NCBI RefSeq assembly: GCF_032085515.1
Contig: NZ_JASXSX010000005.1
Location: 43,781-107,780, forward strand
From: Gleimia hominis
GTDB lineage: Bacteria; Actinomycetota; Actinomycetes; Actinomycetales; Actinomycetaceae
DNA: 64,000 nucleotides
Direction: 5' to 3'
A model generated the notes under the pieces. It was not told where the DNA came from and did not search any database. It was given only the letters and a program-made list of their open reading frames with translations. The position numbers and the translations under genes were made by a program. Below are positions 45,101-53,223 of the stretch, piece after piece. Numbering within the stretch: position 1 is the first letter of the stretch; each line of letters starts with the position of its first letter.

Positions 45101-46645
45101 TCAGTACCCGAATGCCAGTGCGGCGGAATCGTCCGCAGTGTCGGCTTTAGTTTCGCCTGGTACGTGCATGCCTTCGAGGGCGTAGCGACGCATCAGCCAG
45201 ATCCAAATGACCCCAAGACCACCGTACAGGAGAGTGAAGATAATGGTGGAGGCCAAAACTTGACCGGCCGGAACAGTTGCGGAAGACGCGAACTGAGTTA
45301 GCTGCAGTACTCCGCCAACCGGGTCGTTGTTTAACGCAGCCGCGGAGTTCGGGTACACGACCCACGGCTGGCGTCCCAGTTCGGTGAACAGCCAGCCGGC
45401 GGACGCACCGATGAACGGCGCGAGGATGCTCCAGATCGCGGCCTTACCGATCGCCTTCGACTTGATGACCTTGTCGCCGCGCAGCCCGATGAGGGTAACT
45501 AGACCGGTGATGCACGAAAGTAAACCGATGAAGATCATGACGCGGAAAGACCAGAACGTCGGGGCGGCTGGGGGCCGGAAGTCGTACTGGCTGGCGTCGC
45601 CGTAACGCGACGTGAACGACTCGTTAGCGTTCAACATCTCAACGGTGCGTTCTTGAATGTCCTTAACCCCTTCGACCTCTGCGGTGAATGAGTTGTGGGA
45701 CATGAACGATGCTACGCCCGGTACGGAAATGAACTTGGTGGGCTGACCTTCGTCGCCAATCGGGCATTCCCCGAAGGATGCAACGGTGAAGGCTGCGGAT
45801 TCTGTGTCCATACAAATGCCTTCTGCAACTGCCATCTTCATGGGTTGCAGGCGCACCATTTCTTGCCCCTGGAAGTGGCCGGTTAACGCCACGCCAACCC
45901 CACCGATTAGCAGTGCGATCGCACCGAAACGGGCAATTGGTTTCCAAACCTTCGTGGCTTTTGCGAATCCCTTGTCCCCTTCGTTAACTGCGCGGGTGTG
46001 CCACCATAGGGCGATACCGCACACGAACGATCCGGCGATCAGCACTGAAGTGGTGAACACGTGGGTCCAAGACCAGAACAGAACCGGGTTGGTAACCACG
46101 TCGAGGAAACCGCTGGCACCATCTAGTTCCGCACGCCCAGTTTCGGGGTTGAACACGGCTCCAACTGGGTGCTGCATCCACGAGTTCGCACCGAGGATCC
46201 ACAGTGCCGACACGGACGTACCGATCGCCACCAGCCAGATACTCACGAGGTGCATGGTTTTGGAGATGCGGCCCCAACCGAAAATCCACACGCCAAGGAA
46301 GGTGGATTCGAGGAAGAAGGCGAGCAGCGCCTCAAAAGCAAGGGGAGCACCGAAAATGTCACCGACAAAGCGGGAGTACTCCGACCAGTTCATGCCGAAC
46401 TGGAACTCTTGCACGATACCGGTTGCAACCCCGAGTGCGAAGTTGATGAGCAACAGTTTCCCAAAGAAACGCGTTGCGTTGAGCCAGACCTCATTGCCGG
46501 AACGATGCCACTTGGTTTGCATGATCGCAACCAGGAGTGACAGTCCGATTGTGAGCGGCACCTGGAGGAAGTGGTAGACGGTAGTGATACCGAACTGCCA
46601 CCGTGCCAGGAGCACTCCATCGAGTGCTGCTGGGAGGACGGTCAT
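45101..46645 (-). CDS. cydA: CydA, cytochrome bd oxidase subunit I
   Basis: A 514-residue quinol oxidase subunit. His25 in TTVYHFLQVPLTIG corresponds to the haem b595 ligand, His195 in WTHVFTTS to the b558 ligand, and the acidic GAPLAFEALLAFFLEST helix carries the conserved glutamates. GRQPW is present before the last helices and the Q-loop is the short type. First gene of the cydABDC operon. Confidence 0.96.
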   Translation of the reverse strand: MTVLPAALDGVLLARWQFGITTVYHFLQVPLTIGLSLLVAIMQTKWHRSGNEVWLNATRFFGKLLLINFALGVATGIVQEFQFGMNWSEYSRFVGDIFGAPLAFEALLAFFLESTFLGVWIFGWGRISKTMHLVSIWLVAIGTSVSALWILGANSWMQHPVGAVFNPETGRAELDGASGFLDVVTNPVLFWSWTHVFTTSVLIAGSFVCGIALWWHTRAVNEGDKGFAKATKVWKPIARFGAIALLIGGVGVALTGHFQGQEMVRLQPMKMAVAEGICMDTESAAFTVASFGECPIGDEGQPTKFISVPGVASFMSHNSFTAEVEGVKDIQERTVEMLNANESFTSRYGDASQYDFRPPAAPTFWSFRVMIFIGLLSCITGLVTLIGLRGDKVIKSKAIGKAAIWSILAPFIGASAGWLFTELGRQPWVVYPNSAAALNNDPVGGVLQLTQFASSATVPAGQVLASTIIFTLLYGGLGVIWIWLMRRYALEGMHVPGETKADTADDSAALAFGY

Positions 46646-46687
46646 GATGTCCGCCTTTCCGAGTTGATAGGTTAATTAAAATTATTT

Positions 46688-46703
46688 GTTGCTAGTTCGC
46701 AAC
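46688..46703. promoter_or_regulatory. Inverted repeat in cydA leader, candidate operator
   Basis: GTTGC and GCAAC at 46688-46703 form a perfect 5-bp inverted repeat with a 6-bp spacer, 43 bp upstream of the cydA ATG in an A/T-rich leader. It could bind a redox regulator; it does not match the Rex or FNR consensus well. Confidence 0.35.
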
Positions 46704-46725
46704 CCTCATAAATAAGGATAATGGT

Positions 46726-46755
46726 ATTCTATGCTGATTTCTGACTCTTCGTCAG
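46726..46755 (-). promoter_or_regulatory. Candidate cydA promoter
   Basis: On the minus strand CTGACG (46755-46750) and TAGAAT (46731-46726) are spaced by 18 bp. This gives a leader of about 73 nt that contains the 46688-46703 inverted repeat. Confidence 0.4.
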
Positions 46756-47099
46756 CAAAACACGGGGGCGCTGCCAGCTGGCGGAAAAATCCGGGTGGCG
46801 CCGAAATGCTGCGGGAACGGTATTTATAGCAATTTTGGGCCCCTAGTCCTATCAAATGCAGGTAAAGAAACTGCCTTTAATGTCACTTTTTCCCTTGAGG
46901 CACTTTGTGAAGCGGAGCGGGAAGTGAGCTCCCCAATAGGTTCTGCGTGCGCATCTGTGGAATACTGTGCATGTAACTAGCGGAGTACCCCGCCGGTTGA
47001 GCTTACTGCCTGGACGCTGAGTTCGCGTAACTGAGTTGCGGCAGTAGGGGCGCGTTCCGTGCCTGTCGTGTTTGTGCACGTCGAGCGCTTTCAGAGTTT

Positions 47100-47117
47100 C
47101 CGCCTGGAGACAGGCGG
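47100..47117 (+). other. GNRA-tetraloop hairpin in the rne leader
   Basis: CCGCCTG, loop GAGA, CAGGCGG: a perfect 7-bp stem closed by a GNRA tetraloop, about 50 nt before the rne start. In other bacteria RNase E recognises structures in its own 5' leader for autoregulation, so this is a plausible control element. Confidence 0.5.
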
Positions 47118-47168
47118 CGGAGTTTGATCCGGTACTGGACTACTCGAAATTAGTGTGGAGTAAATAAC

Positions 47169-49730
47169 GTGAATAAAGAAGGAAACGGCGATTCGGAAAA
47201 TAAGTCGCTGCCAAATGCAGCGTTCCAAAACAGTGGGGCGCAAACACCAGGTGTTGGCATGAACCCGCTGTTCATGTCGGCCGAAGCCGGTGGGGCTGAT
47301 AATTCCAACCAGGGGCGGCCCCCAATGGGCAGTGACGCGTCGGGAGGAATCTTTTTCCAGGCCCCGCAAGTGGCCGCCGGATGGGACGCGGGAGCAGATC
47401 AGGACTGGGACGAAGCGGGCGACGACAACGCTGAGGAACATAGGTCGCGCGGGTCGAAACAAAAATCTGGGCGGCGCCGGAACCGGCGCGAACGAGACCG
47501 CAGTGACAGCGGCGATAAACAGGCCAGTGCTGAACGCAATGACGAACCAGGGAACAAACGCGGCTCGGATTCAGAAGATGAGGATGGGGCGGAAATAGAA
47601 ACGTCCCGCCGCCGTCGGCGCCGCCGCCGCACCGCCAGCCACGAAGAGGTCGTAGCGGAAGTTGAAGGGGTTAAAGGGTCAACCCGGCTAGAGGCCAAAC
47701 GGCAGCGCAGGCGCGAGGGCCGGCGTGAAAAACGACGGCAGGTAGTTACGGAATCGGAGTTCTTGGCACGCCGCGAATCGGTGCGTCGTGAAATGATTAT
47801 CCGCGAGTCAGATGGACTGAACCAGATCGCGGTGCTAGAAGACGGGCTGCTCGTCGAACACTTCGTGGCCAGGCACACGCAGCAAACCATGGTGGGGAAC
47901 GTGTACCTCGGGCGCGTGCAGAACGTGCTGCCCTCCATGGAAGCTGCGTTCGTGGACCTGGGTAAGGGCCGCAACGCCGTGCTCTACGCGGGGGAAGTGA
48001 ACTGGGAAGCGGCGGGCGTAACCTCAAAACCGCGGCAAATAGAACAGGCCCTCAAATCTGGTGACACCGTCATGGTGCAGGTGACAAAAGACCCGATTGG
48101 ACACAAGGGTGCGCGGCTAACCGGTCAGGTCACGCTCGCGGGCCGGTTCCTCGTGTTCGTACCCGGTGGGGGGATGACCGGGATTTCCCGCAAACTTCCC
48201 GACGCGGAACGGTCTCGTTTGAAAAAACTGCTTTCGAAGATCGTGCCGAAGGAAGCCGGTGTGATCGTGCGCACCGCAGCGGAAGGTGCCAGTGAAGAGC
48301 AGTTGCGTGACGACGTGGAACGGCTCAGTAAGCAGTGGGACGAGATTAAGCAGAAAGAAAAACGCAAGCCGAAAGCACCAACTCTGTTGCGTTCCGAACC
48401 GGAACTCGCGGTCCGGGTGGTGCGGGACGTGTTCACGGAAGACTTCGAGTCCCTCACGGTTCAAGGGGAGCGCACGTGGGAGACGATTCATCAGTACGTG
48501 TCTGACCTGTCGCCGGAGTTGGTGGAACGCCTGCGCCATTGGAAGAGTGACGACGACGTATTCGCCGCTCATCGCATTGACGAGCAGTTGGCGAAGGGCA
48601 TGGACCGGAAGGTGTTCCTTCCCTCCGGTGGGTCCCTCGTGATTGACCGGACCGAAGCGATGACGGTCATCGACGTGAATACGGGTAAGTTCATTGGCTC
48701 CGGGGGGACCTTGGAGGAGACCGTTACGAAGAACAACCTGGAGGCCGCTGAGGAGATTGTGCGGCAGCTGCGGTTGCGCGATATCGGTGGGATTATCGTG
48801 ATCGACTTCGTGGACATGGTGCTCGAATCTAACCGCGAACTGGTGCTGCGCCGCCTGGTGGAGTGCTTGGGCAGAGACCGCACCCGACATCAGGTGACGG
48901 AAATTACTTCCCTCGGGCTGGTTCAGATGACCCGTAAACGCGTGGGCGAAGGTTTGGTGGAAGCGTTCTCCACGCCATGTGAGTGCTGTGATGGACGTGG
49001 CTTTATTGTGCACGACCATCCGGTGGAAATCTCGGACGATAACGAAGGGCGCAGTCGCAAACGTGGTAACAAGCACGGGAAGAAAAACCGGGAGCAAGAC
49101 AAAGCGCGTGAACAAGCGGATTCCAAGCAGGACCAGAAGCGTGAGGAAGTGAAGAGCGCACTCAGTGCGATTGCAGCAGCGACCGCGTCGGCGCATGAAC
49201 AACCTCAAGAAAATGGGGCGGCAAACGCAGAATCCGTAGAAAACAGCACTGAAGGAGCCGCGGAGAAATCGAAGAAGAACGGGCGAAAGAACCGTAAGAA
49301 CTCGCAGAAGGCCAAGAGAACCTCGGCGAAATCCGGGGGAGGGGCGAAATCTAAGGAAAGTGAGTCTAACTCCGGTCACGGGGAGACTCAGGGGGAATCG
49401 GATTCGCACCGGGCGGAAGGCATTGCCCACAAGACCGATGCAGCAGGTAAAGCACCACGCCAGAAAGAGGACCGGGACAAGCTGAGGAACGGGCGCAAAG
49501 CAAGTGACTCTGAGAAGGCGGGTAAGGCGCCGCGCAAGCCACGTCGACGCGGGGTAACCATGGAACAGTCGGCGCCGGAGGAAGCACCGGCAGCAGATGC
49601 GAAACCGACCCCGAAAATCGCGCGTCCGGTGGCGGCGACCGTGGAAGCGGCTGAGGATTCCCCCGTGACGCGTCCGCGCAAGAAGCGCCATCGGCGGGTG
49701 GTATCTACCGACACTGGGGGTGGTGAATAA
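47169..49730 (+). CDS. rne: Ribonuclease E/G
   Basis: An 853-residue endoribonuclease central to mRNA decay and rRNA processing. A disordered charged N-terminal extension (about 1-195) precedes an S1 domain (about 235-320), the 5'-sensor region, and the DNase I-like catalytic part with Asp502 in VIDVNTGKFIG and Asp546 in VIDFVDM. A CECCDGRG zinc-link follows, then a long Lys/Arg/Ser-rich tail. The flanking disordered arms are typical of actinobacterial RNase E. A large open frame on the opposite strand is a shadow. Confidence 0.95.
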   Translation: MNKEGNGDSENKSLPNAAFQNSGAQTPGVGMNPLFMSAEAGGADNSNQGRPPMGSDASGGIFFQAPQVAAGWDAGADQDWDEAGDDNAEEHRSRGSKQKSGRRRNRRERDRSDSGDKQASAERNDEPGNKRGSDSEDEDGAEIETSRRRRRRRRTASHEEVVAEVEGVKGSTRLEAKRQRRREGRREKRRQVVTESEFLARRESVRREMIIRESDGLNQIAVLEDGLLVEHFVARHTQQTMVGNVYLGRVQNVLPSMEAAFVDLGKGRNAVLYAGEVNWEAAGVTSKPRQIEQALKSGDTVMVQVTKDPIGHKGARLTGQVTLAGRFLVFVPGGGMTGISRKLPDAERSRLKKLLSKIVPKEAGVIVRTAAEGASEEQLRDDVERLSKQWDEIKQKEKRKPKAPTLLRSEPELAVRVVRDVFTEDFESLTVQGERTWETIHQYVSDLSPELVERLRHWKSDDDVFAAHRIDEQLAKGMDRKVFLPSGGSLVIDRTEAMTVIDVNTGKFIGSGGTLEETVTKNNLEAAEEIVRQLRLRDIGGIIVIDFVDMVLESNRELVLRRLVECLGRDRTRHQVTEITSLGLVQMTRKRVGEGLVEAFSTPCECCDGRGFIVHDHPVEISDDNEGRSRKRGNKHGKKNREQDKAREQADSKQDQKREEVKSALSAIAAATASAHEQPQENGAANAESVENSTEGAAEKSKKNGRKNRKNSQKAKRTSAKSGGGAKSKESESNSGHGETQGESDSHRAEGIAHKTDAAGKAPRQKEDRDKLRNGRKASDSEKAGKAPRKPRRRGVTMEQSAPEEAPAADAKPTPKIARPVAATVEAAEDSPVTRPRKKRHRRVVSTDTGGGE

Positions 49731-49765
49731 CACACCGGACAAAGCGCTTTTTGAGGGAAAATCGT

Positions 49766-49794
49766 TTGAAAGATAACGGTAAATCCCGTATTCT
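49766..49794 (+). promoter_or_regulatory. Promoter of rplU-rpmA
   Basis: TTGAAA at 49766-49771 and TATTCT at 49789-49794 are separated by exactly 17 bp, one of the best housekeeping promoters in the window. Start would be near 49801. Confidence 0.65.
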
Positions 49795-49805
49795 AAAGCG
49801 TCGGT

Positions 49806-49841
49806 GCGTTTAATCCACTTCTAATTTGTGGTGAGGAACGC
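49806..49841 (+). other. Hairpin in rplU leader
   Basis: GCGTT (49806-49810) pairs with AACGC (49837-49841) and CCAC (49815-49818) with GTGG (49828-49831), giving an interrupted stem-loop right at the start of the predicted rplU transcript. It is a candidate ribosomal-protein leader for L21 autoregulation. Confidence 0.4.
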
Positions 49842-49868
49842 GCAGTAAGTATTCGTAATCGATAAGAG

Positions 49869-50189
49869 ATGAGCAGCAACGTGGTCTACGCGATCGTCAA
49901 GGCCGGCGGCCGACAGGAAAAGGTGTCCGTCGGTGATGTCGTCGTCGTCGACAAGTTGGCAGGAGAATCCGGCGACACCGTCGAACTCCAGCCCGTAATG
50001 GTGGTCGACGGTGACAAAGTCACCTCCAACGCCGATGAGCTTGGAAAAGTTAAGGTTACTGCCGAGATCGTCGAACCCATGAAGGGCCCGAAGATCTCGA
50101 TTGTGAAGTATAAGAACAAGACTGGTTACCGCAAACGCCAAGGTCACCGTCAACCCTTGACTAAGATCAAGGTTACGGGGATCAAGTAG
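49869..50189 (+). CDS. rplU: 50S ribosomal protein L21
   Basis: A 106-residue L21 with VVYAIVKAGGRQEKVSVGD at the start and KNKTGYRKRQGHRQPLTKIKV at the end. ATG at 49869 is used; a GTG four codons in (49881) would give the classic MVYAIVKAGG start. It is followed by rpmA and obg in the usual order. Confidence 0.95.
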   Translation: MSSNVVYAIVKAGGRQEKVSVGDVVVVDKLAGESGDTVELQPVMVVDGDKVTSNADELGKVKVTAEIVEPMKGPKISIVKYKNKTGYRKRQGHRQPLTKIKVTGIK

Positions 50190-50214
50190 GTTCTAAAAGG
50201 AAGAGGCTTAAGAG

Positions 50215-50475
50215 ATGGCAAGTAAGAAGGGACTCGGTTCAACTAAGAACGGTCGCGATTCTAACGCCCAGCGCCTTGGCGTTAAGCGTTTCGGCGGCCA
50301 GTTCGTGAACGCAGGTGAAATCATCGTTCGTCAGCGTGGTACCAAGTACCACCCGGGTGTGAACGTTGGTCGTGGTAAAGACGACACCCTGTTTGCACTA
50401 ATTGCTGGTGACGTGGAGTTTGGTAGCCGTCGTGGTCGCCGCGTGGTAAGCGTGGTGGAACCGGCTGCAGTTTAA
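50215..50475 (+). CDS. rpmA: 50S ribosomal protein L27
   Basis: An 86-residue L27: ASKKGLGSTKNGRDSNAQR at the N-terminus, which reaches into the peptidyl-transferase centre, and the core VRQRGTKYHPGVNVGRGKD. The N-terminus begins directly with Ala-Ser-Lys, with no cleavable extension as seen in Firmicutes. Preceded by AAAAGGAAGAG. Confidence 0.96.
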   Translation: MASKKGLGSTKNGRDSNAQRLGVKRFGGQFVNAGEIIVRQRGTKYHPGVNVGRGKDDTLFALIAGDVEFGSRRGRRVVSVVEPAAV

Positions 50476-50496
50476 CCTCTTTAAGGTTTAACACGA

Positions 50497-50521
50497 GGGT
50501 GGGCGGAACAACCGTCCACCC
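50497..50521 (+). terminator. Terminator after rpmA
   Basis: GGGTGGGCGG (50497-50506), loop AACAA and CCGTCCACCC (50512-50521) form a 10-bp stem with one G-U pair, 22 bp after the rpmA stop. The downstream tract is only partly T-rich. Confidence 0.7.
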
Positions 50522-50577
50522 TTGCATCATATCTTCGCGGATTCGCGGCGACCCCAGGCTGCTGAGCCTATAGCGCG

Positions 50578-50635
50578 AGGGCGCATGGGGACTAGCGAAA
50601 GGGGCGCATGGACACTAACGCAAGGGGCGCATCGG
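50578..50635. repeat. 23-bp tandem repeat upstream of obg
   Basis: Two full units of 23 bp (50578-50600 and 50601-50623) and a 12-bp partial copy (50624-50635) share GGGGCGCATGG and ACTA-CG elements. The last partial unit runs into the obg ribosome-binding site (GGAGGAAAGGG). Confidence 0.65.
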
Positions 50636-50651
50636 AGGAAAGGGAATATAA

Positions 50652-52172
50652 ATGGCTTCATTCGTGGATACCGTAAAGCTGTTCGTGTCGGGCGGTGATG
50701 GTGGCAACGGGTGTGCCTCCGTGCGCCGCGAAAAATATAAGCCTTTGGGTGGCCCTGACGGGGGAAATGGTGGTAACGGCGGAGATGTGATCCTCGAAGT
50801 GTCAGAACAGGTCACGACGTTACTGGACTATCACCGTTCGCCGCATCGGAGTGCAGAAAACGGCACTCCCGGTCAGGGGGATAACCAGGAAGGTAAGAAT
50901 GGTGAGCACGTGGTGCTGCCAGTACCTCAGGGGACGGTTGTAAAGGAAAATGGTGAGGTAATCGCTGACCTCGCTGCCCCGCAGCAGAGGTACGTGATCG
51001 CTCAAGGTGGGCGCGGCGGGCTTGGGAACGCAGCGTTGGCGTCACGTAAACGCAAAGCTCCCGGGTTTGCGCTGCTGGGGGAGCCGGGACAGGAACGCAC
51101 CGTCACGCTGGAACTTAAATCCGTAGCGGATGTGGCGCTCGTGGGGTTCCCGTCGGCAGGCAAGTCCTCGCTTATTTCAGCGATGTCTTCGGCACGCCCG
51201 AAAATCGCGGACTACCCGTTTACCACGCTCGTGCCGAACCTGGGGGTGGTGGACGCGGATGGATTGCGGTACACGATCGCGGACGTGCCGGGGTTGATTC
51301 CCGGGGCGGCGCAGGGCCGTGGTTTAGGCCTGGAGTTTTTGCGCCATATCGAGCGGTGCGCGGTGATCGTCCACGTCCTCGACGCAGCCACGTTTGAAAC
51401 TGAACGCGACCCCGTGTCTGACCTGAAAGTGATTGAGCACGAGCTGGCGCAGTACCGGTCGGATTTAGGGGACGTTGAGGGCTACGTTCCACTTGGACAG
51501 CGGCCCCGAATTATTGTGATCAACAAGATTGATATTCCAGATGGGCGCGAGATGGCGCAGATGCAACGCGCTGAACTGGAGGCGTTTGGCTGGCCCGTGT
51601 TCGAGATTTCAGCGGTTACCCATGAGGGGTTGCGCGAACTCGGTTTCGCACTGGCGAACGCGGTGGCCGAGCAGCGCGCCCAGCTCCCGGAACCGCAGGT
51701 GCCGGAAGTGGTGGAAGTTGAGCCGGTGGGCCGTCGGAGGGGCTCGGACTTCACAGTGACCACCACTGATGTGGAGGGTGAGCGCGCGTACCAGGTGCGT
51801 GGAACCGGTGTGGAACGGTGGGTGTCGCAAACCGATTTCGGTAACGACGAGGCCGTGGGCTTCCTCGCAGACCGGTTGAAACAAGCTGGAGTAGAAGACG
51901 CGCTGGTTGAGGCGGGGGCACTCCCGGGGGATCCGGTGGTTATTGGCCCGGCAGAATCGGGGGTCGTGTTCGACTGGGAACCGACTTTGCAAACTGGGGC
52001 GGAGCTGCTCGGACCTCGAGGTTCTGATGCGCGTATGGAAGGCTCCGGCAGGGCGACTCGCAAGGAACGTAAGGCCCGGTACCACGAAAAGATGGATGCG
52101 AAGGCTGCGGCCCGCGAGGAACTGTGGACGGAACGTGAATCCGGTGTGTGGACGGACCCGAGCAGCAGGTAA
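50652..52172 (+). CDS. obg: Obg GTPase
   Basis: A 506-residue GTPase linked to 50S assembly and stress. The glycine-rich Obg fold (about 1-158) leads to the GTPase domain with GFPSAGKSSLISAMS, the switch DYPFTTLVPNLGVV, DVPGLIPGAAQGRGLG and NKIDIPD. The C-terminal OCT domain (about 355-430) is present, followed by an Arg/Lys-rich tail. Usual rplU-rpmA-obg order. Confidence 0.96.
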   Translation: MASFVDTVKLFVSGGDGGNGCASVRREKYKPLGGPDGGNGGNGGDVILEVSEQVTTLLDYHRSPHRSAENGTPGQGDNQEGKNGEHVVLPVPQGTVVKENGEVIADLAAPQQRYVIAQGGRGGLGNAALASRKRKAPGFALLGEPGQERTVTLELKSVADVALVGFPSAGKSSLISAMSSARPKIADYPFTTLVPNLGVVDADGLRYTIADVPGLIPGAAQGRGLGLEFLRHIERCAVIVHVLDAATFETERDPVSDLKVIEHELAQYRSDLGDVEGYVPLGQRPRIIVINKIDIPDGREMAQMQRAELEAFGWPVFEISAVTHEGLRELGFALANAVAEQRAQLPEPQVPEVVEVEPVGRRRGSDFTVTTTDVEGERAYQVRGTGVERWVSQTDFGNDEAVGFLADRLKQAGVEDALVEAGALPGDPVVIGPAESGVVFDWEPTLQTGAELLGPRGSDARMEGSGRATRKERKARYHEKMDAKAAAREELWTERESGVWTDPSSR

Positions 52173-52232
52173 GACGAGAGGAAAGCGTCGAGAGCTATGG
52201 AATACGCTGCAAACACAAGGGGCGGTGGGCAA

Positions 52233-52820
52233 GTGAACCGCCCGTCGATCGGCGTGATGGGTGGCACCTTCGACCCGATTCACCACGGCCACCTCGTGGC
52301 TGCTTCAGAAGCGATGGCCGTGTTTGGACTAGACCAGGTGGTGTTCGTCCCAACCTCGACGCAACCATTTAAAGCCGGGCGCCGTGTCACTTCACCGGAG
52401 CACCGCTACCTCATGACCGTGATTGCGACGGCCTCAAATAACCGCTTCACCGTTTCGCGCGTTGATATTGAACGGGGGGAAACCACGTACACGATCGACA
52501 CGCTGCGGGATCTGCATAACCAGCGTCCTGACGCAGACCTGTACTTCATTACGGGTGCGGATGCGTTAACGCGGATTTTGGAATGGAAAGATGTGGATGA
52601 GCTGTTTCAGTTGGCGCATTTTATTGGGGTGACGCGCCCGGGCCACGAGTTGGGAACACAAGGACTCCCTGCTAGTAAAGTGTCTTTACTGGAAGTGCCG
52701 GCAATGGCCATATCATCTACGGATTGTCGGAAAAGAGTGAAAGCCGGTAAACCGGTGTGGTACTTAGTACCTGACGGGGTTGTACAGTACATTCAAAAGT
52801 ACGGACTCTATAAGAGTTGA
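52233..52820 (+). CDS. nadD: NadD, nicotinate-nucleotide adenylyltransferase
   Basis: About 195 residues. IGVMGGTFDPIHHGHLVAA carries the nucleotidyltransferase HxGH motif, FVPTSTQPFK the substrate region, and ISSTDCRKRVK the second nucleotide motif. It makes deamido-NAD. GTG at 52233 puts the start four residues before the conserved strand and follows a GGCGGTGGG sequence; an ATG at 52197 gives a 12-residue extension without family similarity. Followed by rsfS, as in most bacteria. Confidence 0.93.
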   Translation: MNRPSIGVMGGTFDPIHHGHLVAASEAMAVFGLDQVVFVPTSTQPFKAGRRVTSPEHRYLMTVIATASNNRFTVSRVDIERGETTYTIDTLRDLHNQRPDADLYFITGADALTRILEWKDVDELFQLAHFIGVTRPGHELGTQGLPASKVSLLEVPAMAISSTDCRKRVKAGKPVWYLVPDGVVQYIQKYGLYKS

Positions 52821-52848
52821 ACCGAGTTTTAGGAGATATGGATCGTAC

Positions 52849-53223
52849 GTGGAGCTTGAACGGGCAACAGTAAACTTAGTTACCGAACTGGCGGCGGCTG
52901 CGGAAGAAATGAAGGCAATCAACCCCGTAGCTATCAACGTGGGGGAGCGCACAGCTTACTGCGATGTGTTCCTAATCGTTTCAGCAGATAACGAACGACA
53001 AGTGCGTGCGGTTACCCGTGCTCTAGTGGATCGGGCAGTGGAGCTCGGTTGGCGCAGGCCCAGTGTGGAAGGCGCCGAGGAAGCCCAGTGGGTGCTACTG
53101 GATTTCGGGGTGGTAACTGTGCACGTGCAGTTGGATACGCAGCGCGAATACTACGGGTTGGAACGCCTGTGGGCAGACTGCTCGCGTTTGCCATTGCCAC
53201 AGCCCGCGAAGGTGGGCGCGTGA
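52849..53223 (+). CDS. rsfS: RsfS, ribosomal silencing factor
   Basis: About 124 residues. NPVAINVGERTAYCDVFLIVSA and EEAQWVLLDFGVVTVHVQL are the RsfS/DUF143 hallmarks. It binds L14 and blocks subunit joining when nutrients are scarce. GTG at 52849 is chosen, 12 bases after AGGAGA. The upstream open frame overlaps nadD and is discarded. GTGA overlap with the next gene. Confidence 0.92.
   Translation: MELERATVNLVTELAAAAEEMKAINPVAINVGERTAYCDVFLIVSADNERQVRAVTRALVDRAVELGWRRPSVEGAEEAQWVLLDFGVVTVHVQLDTQREYYGLERLWADCSRLPLPQPAKVGA

Larger units (their letters stand above)
46646..47168. promoter_or_regulatory. Divergent intergenic region cydA/rne
   Basis: A 523-bp region. The cydA side (46650-46740) is strikingly A/T-rich and holds a promoter and an inverted repeat. 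The centre (46760-46980) has no gene I would support; a 61-codon frame at 46795-46980 looks random. The rne side contains a GNRA-type hairpin in the leader. Confidence 0.5.

Noticed and set aside
46795..46980. 61-codon frame in the cydA/rne gap
   Set aside because: No ribosome-binding site, no recognisable domain, located within divergent promoter DNA.
48117..49742. 541-codon open frame on the minus strand opposite rne
   Set aside because: It is the antisense shadow of the GC-rich rne gene; composition is Arg/His/Leu-rich without domains, and rne itself is certain.
53049..53219. Longer N-terminus for the histidine phosphatase
   Set aside because: The extension lies inside rsfS and the GTG at 53220 sits just before the RHG motif in a GTGA overlap.
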